Source: Azorhizobium caulinodans ORS 571 (GTDB taxonomy: Bacteria > Pseudomonadota > Alphaproteobacteria > Rhizobiales > Xanthobacteraceae). From it: a stretch of 64,000 nt of DNA. A model generated the notes under the pieces. The model did not search any database, had not been told where the DNA came from, and worked only from the letters and a program-made list of their open reading frames with translations. Positions 38,971 through 47,000 of this stretch are shown piece after piece; within the stretch, counting starts at the first letter, position 1, and the number at the start of each line of letters is the position of its first letter. Location: assembly GCF_000010525.1 (NCBI RefSeq), contig NC_009937.1, positions 558,001 through 622,000 of the forward strand. The letters run 5' to 3'. The position numbers and the translations under genes were made by a program.

Positions 38971-39243
38971 ATGATCCGACCCCGTGCCATGGACGTGCTG
39001 AGCTATTCCGACACCCGCGCCAACCTCAAAGAGGTGATGGACCGGGTGGTGGAGGACCATGCGCCGGTAGTCATCACCCGCCAGAAGGCGGAGGCGGTGG
39101 TGATGGTCTCCTTGAGTGACTGGAGCGCCATGGAGGAGACGCTGCATCTGCTCTCCTCCCCCGCCAATGCGGCGCGGCTGCGCGAAGGCGTGGCCGAGCT
39201 TGAGGCCGGTGGCGGCAGCGAACGCGACCTTGTGGTGCCGTGA
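38971..39243 (+). CDS. yefM: Antitoxin of the Phd/YefM family
   Basis: The 90-aa protein has LSYSDTRANLKEVMDRVVED and HAPVVITRQKAEAVVMVSLSD, then WSAMEETLHLLSSPANAARL, which is the standard YefM N-terminal DNA-binding dimer fold followed by the toxin-binding tail. It should neutralise the adjacent YoeB-like toxin and repress its own promoter. The start could be ATG 38971 or the internal ATG 38989 (MDVLSYSD). Its stop overlaps the toxin start (GTGA). Confidence 0.9.
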   Translation: MIRPRAMDVLSYSDTRANLKEVMDRVVEDHAPVVITRQKAEAVVMVSLSDWSAMEETLHLLSSPANAARLREGVAELEAGGGSERDLVVP

Positions 39244-39506
39244 AGCTGGTGTTCGCCACCCGCGCCTGGGAGGATTATCTCCATTGGGTGGATGCGGACC
39301 GCAACGTGCTGGAGCGGCTGAACGCCTTGATCGAGGAATGCCGCCGCACGCCCTTTTCCGGCACCGGCCGGCCCGAGCCGCTGAAGGGCGACCTCTCTGG
39401 CTGGTGGTCGCGGCGCATCACCTTGCAGGACCGTCTCGTCTATCGGGTCGCGGGCAAGCCGCCGCACCAGAGCCTGGAGATCGCCCAGTGCCGCTATCAT
39501 TACTGA
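39240..39506 (+). CDS. yoeB: YoeB-type mRNA interferase toxin
   Basis: The 88-aa RelE-fold toxin starts at a GTG that overlaps the antitoxin stop. It has the YoeB pattern: FATRAWEDYLHWVDAD, GTGRPEPLKGDLSGWWSRRI, DRLVYRV and the C-terminal CRYHY. Glu46 and Arg65, known active-site residues in E. coli YoeB, occur at the same numbers here. His87-Tyr88 match the terminal His-Tyr. The active site therefore looks intact. YoeB cleaves mRNA at the ribosomal A site. The pair interrupts the usual pepA-holC neighbourhood. Confidence 0.92.
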   Translation: MKLVFATRAWEDYLHWVDADRNVLERLNALIEECRRTPFSGTGRPEPLKGDLSGWWSRRITLQDRLVYRVAGKPPHQSLEIAQCRYHY

Positions 39507-39537
39507 GCGCGGGCCGGGCCGCGATCATGAGGACCGC

Positions 39538-39987
39538 ATGACCGAAGTCCTCTTCTACCATCTGGAGCGCCGGCCGCTGGAGGATGCGCTGCCGGTGCTG
39601 CTGGAGAAATCGCTGGAGCGGGGGTGGCGCTGCGTGGTGCAGGCGGGCTCGCCGGAGCGGCGCGATGCGCTCGATGCCCATCTGTGGACCTATAACGACG
39701 CATCCTTCCTGCCCCACGGCACGGACGCCCAGCCCCGCCCGGAGCGCCAGCCGGTGCTGCTGACGCTGGACGAAGCCAATCCCAATGACGCGCAGGTGCG
39801 CTTCCTCGTGGACGGGGCGCGCATTGCGGACGCCTCGCCCTATGTGCGGGTGGTGCACATGTTCGACGGGCGGGATGAGACGGCGGTGGCCGCCGCCCGC
39901 GAGCGCTGGCGCGAAGCCAAGGCCGCCGGTCACACGCTCACCTACTGGCAGCAGGACGAGAACGGGCGCTGGGTCCGCAAGGCGTGA
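39538..39987 (+). CDS. holC: DNA polymerase III subunit chi
   Basis: The 149-aa protein starts MTEVLFYHLERRPLEDALPV and has LLEKSLERGWRCVVQAGS, then ALDAHLWTYNDASFLPHGT, and RVVHMFDGRDETAVAAAR near the end; this is the HolC fold. Chi bridges the clamp loader to SSB during replication. In many Proteobacteria holC lies directly after pepA, which supports the identification. A REPIN-like repeat follows. Confidence 0.93.
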   Translation: MTEVLFYHLERRPLEDALPVLLEKSLERGWRCVVQAGSPERRDALDAHLWTYNDASFLPHGTDAQPRPERQPVLLTLDEANPNDAQVRFLVDGARIADASPYVRVVHMFDGRDETAVAAARERWREAKAAGHTLTYWQQDENGRWVRKA

Positions 39988-40050
39988 TCCGCGCCGCCCG
40001 GTTCAGAGCCCGTTTGGAAGCTGCGGGCGTGCGCTCTTTCTATGCCCAGT

Positions 40051-40180
40051 CTGCCCCCTCCCAACCCTCCCCCGCAAGCGGGAGAGGGCTTTCCTCGCCT
40101 GTATTTCGAGCCTATCGCTGCCGTGGCGCGACAGGCTCCCTCTCCCGCTTGCGGGGGAGGGATGGGGAGGGGGAAAAGAG
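40051..40180. repeat. REPIN-like palindromic repeat, copy 2
   Basis: The left arm is GCCCCCTCCCAACCCTCCCC, then CGCAAGCGGGAGAGGG. The right arm is CCCTCTCCCGCTTGCGGG, then GGAGGGATGGGGAGGGG, in inverted orientation with about 35 bp between. The design is the same as at 17546-17682 and 56112-56236. This copy lies between the convergent holC and holin-like genes. Confidence 0.87.
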
Positions 40181-40208
40181 GCCGTTCCTGGAGGTCCAGA
40201 TGCCCGGT

Positions 40209-40673
40209 TCAGGCTTTGGGCTTGCGCAGGGCCTTGATGAGGCCGGTGATGAGCGGCAGCGCGACCGCCGGCAGCGCGGAATCGAGCGGGTGGCGCACCG
40301 CATAGGCCAGCGCCGAGACGTCCTGCTCGGCGGTCTTCAGTTCGCCCATGAGGGCGTCCAGCGCCGTTTTGTGGATCTCCTGCGCGAAGTCGAGATCGCG
40401 GCCCGGCTTCACCAGCGCGGCAAGGCCCACTAGCACCAGCGCCAGAAGCAGATTGAGCCCGCCGGTGGCGGCGGCGGCTTTCACCGGGCCCCAGCTCTCG
40501 CTTAAGGCGAGATAGAGCGAGGCATCCAGCATCAGCAGGCCGAAGCCGGCCACCAGCGCCGCCAGGCCATAAAGCGCAAGGCGGGTGGCGAGCGTGCGCA
40601 TGCGCACCTCGGCGATGATGGAATCGGCCCGCAGGAGAACCCGGAGATTGCGGGCGGCGGCGTCGAGCTTCAT
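40209..40673 (-). CDS. Phage-holin-like (YqjE-type) membrane protein
   Basis: The 154-aa protein has two transmembrane helices (LALYGLAALVAGFGLLMLDA and GGLNLLLALVLVGLAALV) between an amphipathic N-terminus and a charged C-terminus. Proteins of this type are annotated as phage holin family or YqjE-like, but in bacteria they usually sit beside DUF883/ElaB-type genes and are thought to act at the membrane on ribosomes or envelope stress. Here too the neighbour upstream on the same strand (51-nt gap) is DUF883-like. Confidence 0.65.
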   Translation of the reverse strand: MKLDAAARNLRVLLRADSIIAEVRMRTLATRLALYGLAALVAGFGLLMLDASLYLALSESWGPVKAAAATGGLNLLLALVLVGLAALVKPGRDLDFAQEIHKTALDALMGELKTAEQDVSALAYAVRHPLDSALPAVALPLITGLIKALRKPKA

Positions 40674-40724
40674 GGCATGTCCCCCGGAAATGGAAGGGCG
40701 CGGGCGCGGGGCCGGCGCGGAACG

Positions 40725-41093
40725 TCAGCGCCAGGCGCGGCCCACCAGCAGCCCCAAGAGGAAGGCGGAGGCGAGCGCGGCGGCGGGATGGCTGGTCACG
40801 GCGTCCTCGGCCTTCTCGGTCGCCTCGTGGAGCGCCTCCTGAAGATCGCGGACGAGGGCGTGCAACTGGTCGAAGGTGGCGGTCTCGGGCTCCGCTTCCG
40901 CCGCGGCCTCCCCGGCCGCAGCCGCCGGCGCCTCGGGGGAGGGGGCCTCCACGTCCGGCGGGGGCGCTTCGGGGGCATGCGGATGCGCGGCGGCCCGGTG
41001 GCGGCGGGGCTTGGGGGCAGCGGCGGTTTCCGCGCCCGTGGCGGCCAGCTCGGCCTTCAGATCCTGGAGTTCCTTGCGGGTACGCGCGGGCAT
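40725..41093 (-). CDS. DUF883/ElaB-YqjD-like membrane protein
   Basis: The 122-aa protein has a basic N-terminus (MPARTRKELQDLKAELAATG), an Ala/Pro-rich middle, an amphipathic helix (FDQLHALVRDLQEALHEATE) and one C-terminal helix ending LASAFLLGLLVGRAWR. The helix plus C-terminal anchor with a glycine motif is typical of ElaB/YqjD proteins, which bind ribosomes at the inner membrane. The start at 41093 is preferred over a distant upstream ATG. Presumed operon with the holin-like gene. Confidence 0.7.
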   Translation of the reverse strand: MPARTRKELQDLKAELAATGAETAAAPKPRRHRAAAHPHAPEAPPPDVEAPSPEAPAAAAGEAAAEAEPETATFDQLHALVRDLQEALHEATEKAEDAVTSHPAAALASAFLLGLLVGRAWR

Positions 41094-41210
41094 GTGTCGC
41101 TCCCGGTTGGGCCGTGAAGGGGACGGTGATCCAGTTTTCCCCATCCGCCGGCGGAGCGCCTTGCGCAGGCGCAAGCCGTCCCGGTCGCGCCCAAGCTACA
41201 AGAGCCTGAG

Positions 41211-41346
41211 GCAAAAGAAAAAGGCGCGGGGGATACCCGCGCCAAGTTTGACCTTCAGGGAGGACCAACAGGAAAGGAATGCTCGGCAGGCCGAACAGAC
41301 CGTCACCATCGACGACGAATGTGACGTCAGGTCTCCCGAATGTCAA
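41211..41346 (-). ncRNA. Candidate small regulatory RNA
   Basis: Reading leftward, a consensus -35 box TTGACA (41346-41341) is followed 17 nt later by a weak -10 (CACATT). There is no convincing reading frame. The sequence contains a small hairpin (TCGGCCTGCCGA), a CCTCC-bearing region (GTTGGTCCTCCCTGAAGGTC) and ends in a textbook terminator: stem GGCGCGGG/CCCGCGCC then TTTTTCTTTTG. The predicted RNA of roughly 100 nt, with a CCUCC anti-Shine-Dalgarno motif, resembles trans-acting small RNAs of Alphaproteobacteria. The family was not identified. The coordinates span promoter to terminator. Confidence 0.5.
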
Positions 41347-41430
41347 CTAATTTGATCGAATAAATTCATGTCGAATTTCGAGGCCCGACTCGGCTAGGAC
41401 GTTCGGGCGCCCCGCAGGAGCCCTCAGCCC

Positions 41431-42048
41431 ATGTCCCGCCGCATCGGATACTTCTTTTCCGTCGTCAGCCCCTGGAGCTTCCTCGGCAACGACCGCCTTT
41501 TGAAGATCGCCGCCCGCCATGGCGCGACTGTCGAGTTCCGTCCCGTCGAACTCGGGCCCGTGTTTGCGGAAACGGGCGGCCTGCCGCTCGCCAAGCGCGC
41601 GCCGCAGCGCCAGCGCCAGAGGCTCGTGGAGCTTCAGCGCTGGCGGCTGAAGCTGGGCCTCGATTTCCACATCCAGCCCGCCCACTGGCCCTTCAATCCC
41701 GGCCTCGTGGACCGCACGGTGATCGCCGCCCTTCTGGCCGGCCATCCCGTGGAGCCGCTTCTGGCCCGCCTCTTCTCGGGCGTCTGGCAACGGCAGGAGA
41801 ATCTGGCCGATCCCGCCGTCATCGTGGCGCTGGCGGATGAGGTGGGGCTGCCGGGTGCCGAACTCGTCGCCGCCGCCGATGGCGAGGCGGCGCAGCAGGC
41901 CTATCTCGCCAACCGCGAGCTGGCGCTGAAGAGCGACGTGTTCGGCGCGCCCTCTTATGTGCTGGATGGCGAGGTCTTCTGGGGCCAGGACCGTCTGGAC
42001 CTGCTGGACGATGCCCTCACCTCGGGCCGTCCGCCCTTCCGGGCCTGA
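41431..42048 (+). CDS. 2-hydroxychromene-2-carboxylate isomerase family protein (DsbA/kappa-GST fold)
   Basis: The 205-aa protein begins with RIGYFFSVVSPWSFLGNDRL, the signature of the NahD/kappa-GST branch of DsbA-like proteins, in which a serine replaces the redox cysteine pair. The end has LKSDVFGAPSYVLDGEVFWGQDRLDLL, the conserved cis-proline (GAPSYV) and C-terminal helix. Family members isomerise 2-hydroxychromene-2-carboxylate in naphthalene breakdown, but most are of unknown role and use glutathione. No aromatic-degradation genes are nearby. Confidence 0.85.
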   Translation: MSRRIGYFFSVVSPWSFLGNDRLLKIAARHGATVEFRPVELGPVFAETGGLPLAKRAPQRQRQRLVELQRWRLKLGLDFHIQPAHWPFNPGLVDRTVIAALLAGHPVEPLLARLFSGVWQRQENLADPAVIVALADEVGLPGAELVAAADGEAAQQAYLANRELALKSDVFGAPSYVLDGEVFWGQDRLDLLDDALTSGRPPFRA

Positions 42049-42138
42049 GGCGCGCCCCGCTTCCGCCCGCTTCCCCTGTCACCGTTGCGTCATCGCTGGA
42101 CCTTAGCGGTTCGGCCTGACGCGACGATGGAGTGCAGC

Positions 42139-42570
42139 ATGCGGCGGATGATCCTGTGTCTTGGCCTTGCCCTGATGCCGGCCGTGGCACTCGCGCAACC
42201 GGCGCCCGCGCCCGATGCCGCCATGCCGGCCCCCACAACCGCCGACACCGCCAACGGGCGCTTCACCTTCACGCCCGTCGACGGCGGCGTGCTGAAGCTC
42301 GACACCCGCACTGGCATGGCCTCCTTCTGCTCCAAGGGGACGTCCGGCTTTGCCTGCCTCGCCGTGCCGGACAGCCGCGATGCCTATGAGGCGGAGATCG
42401 CCCGGCTTCAGGCGCAGATCGACGGCAAGGGCGGTGCGACCTCTTCCGGCAACAAGCTGGAGGTGCCATTGCCTTCGCAGTCCGATCTCGACGCCGCTTA
42501 TGCCTATGCGGGCAAGCTCTACCAGCGCCTGCGCGGCTTCATCGACGGGGTCGAGAACGGCAGCCGCTGA
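42139..42570 (+). CDS. Exported protein of unknown function
   Basis: The 143-aa protein has a clear signal peptide (MRRMILCLGLALMPAVALAQ) and a body with NGRFTFTPVDGGVLKLDTRT, GMASFCSKGTSGFACLAVPD and EAEIARLQAQID. Two cysteines spaced by nine residues could form a disulphide. The strand-rich GRFTFTPVDGGVLKLDTRTG is a pattern seen in several uncharacterised alphaproteobacterial proteins. The function is unknown. ATGs at 42127 and 42139 are both possible; the latter gives a standard signal peptide. Confidence 0.65.
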   Translation: MRRMILCLGLALMPAVALAQPAPAPDAAMPAPTTADTANGRFTFTPVDGGVLKLDTRTGMASFCSKGTSGFACLAVPDSRDAYEAEIARLQAQIDGKGGATSSGNKLEVPLPSQSDLDAAYAYAGKLYQRLRGFIDGVENGSR

Positions 42571-43524
42571 TCAGGCGTCGCGCAGGAAGTCCACGATCCG
42601 CGCCCGGCCCTTGTCGGCCAGCGAGCCGACGAAGCCCATGAAGACGTGGCACCCGCCGGGAAACGCCTCAAGCCGCGCCGGGTTGCCGCTGGCGAGCCAG
42701 CGGTTGGCCATGAACAGCGTGTCGTCCAGCAGCGGATCGCGGGTGCCGACGAGGAATTGCGCCTTGGGCAGGCCCTTCAGGTCTGCCAGCAAAGGCGAGA
42801 CATCCGGATGCTCGGCTTCGCCCTCCAGCCGCAGATAGTTGCGCACGAAGCGCTCGATATCGGCCGTGTTCAGCACCAGGGGCTCGGTGCCCCAGTTGCG
42901 GGCGCTGGGGGTGAGGCGCAGGTCGTAGCAGCCGGCGTGGAGGCTCGCCGCCACGAAAGGCGAGATGCCGTGCCGGTCGCGCAGCCGCAGCAGGGTGGTG
43001 ACGGCGAGATGCGCGCCGGCCGATTCTCCGCCGATGAGGAAGCGGTCCGTCCCGAACAGCGACAGGCCCTCCCGCAGCAGCCAGAGGGCCGCCGCCTCGC
43101 AATCATCGGGCGCCGCCGGATAGGGCGTCTCGGGGGCGAGGGCATAGTCCACCGACACCACCACGAGGCCGGCGGCCGCCACCGCGTCATTCAGCCCGTC
43201 ATTCTCCCGCGCCGAGCCGATGGTCCAGCCGCCGCCATGGAAATGCAGATAGACGCCCGTGGGTGCGCCGTCGGGCAGATAGATGCGCACCGGCACCGGG
43301 CCGCGCGGACCCTCGATGGTCTCGTTGCGGGCACGCGGGCTTTCCGGCGGCAAAGGAAAGGTGCCCTTGCCGGAGAGCCGGGCCTGCCGCACCACCGCCC
43401 AGGGCACGAGGCCGAGATCCGGCGCCCGGGAGAGCGCCTTGACGATGGCGGCATTGACCATTTTCGTGTCCGGCGCCACGGCGGCATCGGTGAACAGGTG
43501 CGGGTCGATGGAGAGAACGGTCAT
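42571..43524 (-). CDS. Alpha/beta hydrolase, hormone-sensitive-lipase type
   Basis: The 317-aa esterase has the HSL oxyanion-hole motif VYLHFHGGGWTIGSA, the nucleophile elbow IGGESAGAHLAV (Ser), an acid region with VGTRDPLLDD and the catalytic histidine in GGCHVFMGF. It hydrolyses short acyl esters of unknown identity and should be cytosolic. It abuts the stop of the exported-protein gene in convergent orientation (no gap). The start at 43524 lies 102 nt from the divergent YjbQ gene. Confidence 0.9.
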   Translation of the reverse strand: MTVLSIDPHLFTDAAVAPDTKMVNAAIVKALSRAPDLGLVPWAVVRQARLSGKGTFPLPPESPRARNETIEGPRGPVPVRIYLPDGAPTGVYLHFHGGGWTIGSARENDGLNDAVAAAGLVVVSVDYALAPETPYPAAPDDCEAAALWLLREGLSLFGTDRFLIGGESAGAHLAVTTLLRLRDRHGISPFVAASLHAGCYDLRLTPSARNWGTEPLVLNTADIERFVRNYLRLEGEAEHPDVSPLLADLKGLPKAQFLVGTRDPLLDDTLFMANRWLASGNPARLEAFPGGCHVFMGFVGSLADKGRARIVDFLRDA

Positions 43525-43626
43525 CGGGCTCCGGGGGCCGGGGGGCTGGAACATGCGGCCGCAAGGTGGGCATCGCGCGCCCGGCTGGCAAGCTGCCCCT
43601 TGGTCATGCGGTGGAAAGGACATGAG

Positions 43627-44088
43627 ATGAGGCGTAGCGCGGCGGTGAGCGGGCCGGTGGATTTCCAGGCCCAGTGCGAGCTGGAGGTGCCGACGCGCGG
43701 TCCCGGCTTCATCGACATCACGCGGGAGGCCACGGCCTTCCTCTCGGAGATCGGCGCCGGGCAGGGCGTGCTTACGGTCTTCTGCCGGCACACCTCGGCG
43801 TCCCTCACCATTCAGGAGAATGCGGACCCGGACGTGCAGACGGACCTCATCACCGCGCTGAACGACCTCGCCCCGCGCAATCGCGGCTGGGTGCACACGA
43901 CGGAGGGGCCGGACGACATGCCCGCCCATGTGCGCACGCTGCTCTCGGACAGCACGCTCGCCATTCCGGTCTTCGCCGGGCGGCCGCGTCTCGGCACATG
44001 GCAGGGCATCTATCTGATCGAGCACCGCGACCGCCCGCACCGGCGCCAGATCATTCTGGGCTTTCTCGGGCAGGCGGCGCGGGGCTGA
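43627..44088 (+). CDS. YjbQ family protein (UPF0047)
   Basis: The 153-aa protein carries the family signature FCRHTSASLTIQENADPDVQ and continues with HTTEGPDDMPAHVRTLL and GTWQGIYLIEHRDRPHRRQI. YjbQ proteins are annotated as secondary thiamine-phosphate synthases; a role in thiamine supply is known from E. coli only as a suppressor. The fold is a compact trimer. It is divergent from the esterase and converges with the autotransporter gene 6 nt away. Confidence 0.9.
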   Translation: MRRSAAVSGPVDFQAQCELEVPTRGPGFIDITREATAFLSEIGAGQGVLTVFCRHTSASLTIQENADPDVQTDLITALNDLAPRNRGWVHTTEGPDDMPAHVRTLLSDSTLAIPVFAGRPRLGTWQGIYLIEHRDRPHRRQIILGFLGQAARG

Positions 44089-44094
44089 GGGCGC

Positions 44095-47000
44095 TCAGAA
44101 GCGCAGCGAGAAGGTGCCTTTCACTGCGCTGTCCTGCACATTGCTGGCGAGTTGGCCCGTATAAGCGACGCCGAGGCGTGCATTCTGGCCGATGGCGGTG
44201 TCGAGGCCGAAGCCCAGCAACAGGCTGTCGGTGGCGATGGGCGCCCCGGAGACGGTGAAGGGCAGGCTGCCGCTGGCGAAGCTGGCGGCCACCGTCGGCA
44301 CCGTATCGCCGAAGGCGTGCTGCCAGCCGATGAGGCCGTGCACGTCCACCGCCGGCAGGTTCGGCCCCGGCAGGAGGACGGCGGAGGCCCGGAGGCCGAA
44401 CTGCGTCAGCGTCGTATCGAAGCTGGAGGAGGCGACCGAGAGCGCCGCCGCACCGAAGGTTTCCGTCAGGCCGTCCGTGGACAGATGCACATAGGCCAGA
44501 CCCGCGAAGGGTTCGAGGCCGACGCGGCCCAGCGGCGTCTTCTCCAGCGTGAAGCCGTAGCCCAGTTCGGCGAAGACCTGTGCCGTGTCGGCGCCATAGC
44601 CGGCGGAGAGCGCATTGGCAAAGCCCGAGAAGGCGGCGCTGCGGCTCATGGCGATGTCGTGCCAGGCGTAGGCCGCACCCGCGCGCAGGTTCAGCGTTCC
44701 GGGGCCGACCGCCGCCAGCGCGCCGCCCGCATAGAGCGCCACATCATAATTGTCGCTGGTGCCGGAAGAGCCGCGCGCGTCCGTGCTGAAGGTGGACTGG
44801 CTGTAGCCGCCCGCGATGCCCGCGCGCCAGTTGGTGCCGAGCGGCAGGTCGAGGCCCATGAGGAAGCCGCCGATGGAGCGGCTGTCGCCCGCCGAATTGC
44901 CGTTGCCGCCCGCCTGTCCCCAGCCGCCATAGCCCTCGCCCCAGAGGGTGAGCGGCAGGCCCGGCACCAGCGTTGCCGTCTGCACCGCACCGGCGGCGCC
45001 GGGCGCGCCGCTCTCCTGCCGCAACCGGCCGAGCACGCCGTCGCGCACATAGAAGGACTGGTCGATGAGCAGGCTCTGGGTGCTGGCGTAGATCTCGCCC
45101 GAGAGCTGGTCATAGGCCCCGGCGGCGGTCGCCGCATTGAGGCCGAGAAGCGCGTTGAACAGCGTGCCCTGCTGCGCCAGCGTATCGAGGCCGCGGCCGG
45201 TGGCCGTCTCGTTGGCGGTGATGCCGGCGGCGGCGAAGGGCACCGTGCTGCGCACCATGTCGATGGTAAGGCCCGAGCCGGTGATGCGGCCGTTCGCCGC
45301 GAGGAAGGGATAGGCGGCAGGCAGCGCGCCGAAGTCGGGCGCCGAGACGCTGTAGGTGCCGCTCACGCCGCCACCCGCAGTGATGATCTGGTAGCTGCCG
45401 AGGCCGGGCGTATAGCCCGCATAAGGCGAGACCGCGATGCGCGTCCCATCGAGCGTGGCGCTGCCGCTCGCGAGGATGCGGTCGCTGGTGCCGGCGGGGC
45501 CGAGTTCAGCCTCGTAGACCGAGCCGCGGCGCAACTCCACATTCCCGTTCACCGCCATGGTGCCGATGGAATGGCCCGGCGCCACGGTGCCGGAGACGGC
45601 GAGCGCCCCGGTGACGATGCCGTTGCCGTTCATCGTGCCTGTGCTGATGACGATGCCGTTGATGGTGCCGTCATTGGTGAGGGTGCCGGAATTCGTCACC
45701 GTGCCGTTCACCGTGCCCGTATTGGCGAACGTGCCGGAGGACTGCACCGCGCCGGTGACGGTCTGCCAGTTGAAGACCGTGCCGGAATTGCTGACGCCCC
45801 CCACGATGGTGCCGGCATTGATCAGTGTGCCGGCGTTGGACACCGTGGCGGTGAGCGTCGCGCTGTTGGCCGCGGCCGCACCGGACAGCACCTGGAACTG
45901 CGGAGCCGTCACGTTGGCCAGGAAGCTCGCCGCCCCGCCGCTGATGGTGACGGAGGGCAGGGTGACCGTGCCGAAGAAGGAGGTGTTGCCGGGACCGGCG
46001 ACAGTGAGGCCGGAAACGCCCGTCACCGCGCCTTGCAGGGTGGCGGTCCCGGTCGTCGAGAACGTGGTGGCCGACGACACATAGACCGGCAGCGTCGTCA
46101 GGAAGCCGTCCGGCACGGACAACGCGCCTGCGGTGGAGAGATAGGGCGAGAAATAGATGCCGGAGGTGTTCGGCGCCGTGGCCTTGTAGCCCGCGAAGCC
46201 GCCCACAGCGTCGAACATCAGATCGAACTGGGCGAGGGGCGAGATGCCGGTGTTCAGCGCGCCGATGACGCTGTCCCGTGAGGCCGGCGGTGCGGCGGAA
46301 TTGTTGTCCGAGCCGCCCACCACATAGGAATAGCCCACATAGCTGCCCGGTCCGAGATAGACCGTGACGGCGGTTCCGGCCGGCGCGCAGGTGAACTGCT
46401 GGTTGTGATAGGTGCAGGCCGTCGAGGCGGTGCCGAGATTGCCCCACAGATAGGAAATGCCCGTGTCCACCAGCACCGGCAGCGCCGTCGTGGCGGGCGA
46501 GCCGCCGTTGGGCGTGACGATGAGCGTGCCGGGGGGCGTGGTCCAGTTGGCGGAGGCCTGCCCGGTCGAGGGCTGGAGCTGGATCAGCGCATAGCCCTGC
46601 CCCGCATTGGCGGCGGTGAGGCCGGCCTGGATGCCGGTGGCGGTGACGATGTAGCCGGAGCGGACCGTGCCCTCGTCCATGCCGGTGAGGTGCAGCAGCG
46701 GATTGGTGTTGAGGGACGGCTGATAGCCCGTCCAGCCATTGTCCGGCCGGCCGTAGCCGATGCCCATCATGAAATAGCAGCCGGTGCCCGCGACCGTGCA
46801 GTCCTTGGTGCCGTTGTTGGCGGATTGCTCGATGAAGACCGGCACCGAGGCGGAGGCGGTGGTGGGGTTGCCGTTCTGGTCTTTCGCGCCCGGAAAGCTC
46901 ACCGTCATGGTGGTCCAGATGCCGGTCGCGTTGTTGCCGCTGGACGAATAGACGATGGTTCCCTGCTTGCCGGTGAAGGTCTGGTTGCCGAACAGATATT

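Noticed and set aside
40003-41346. Long minus-strand frame over the repeat, holin-like and small-RNA region
   Set aside because: It runs through two better-supported genes in other frames, a palindromic repeat and the terminator of the candidate small RNA.
44152-46281. Long plus-strand frame opposite the autotransporter
   Set aside because: It is an antisense shadow of the autotransporter barrel and passenger, rich in Arg/Gly/Ala, with no recognisable domain.
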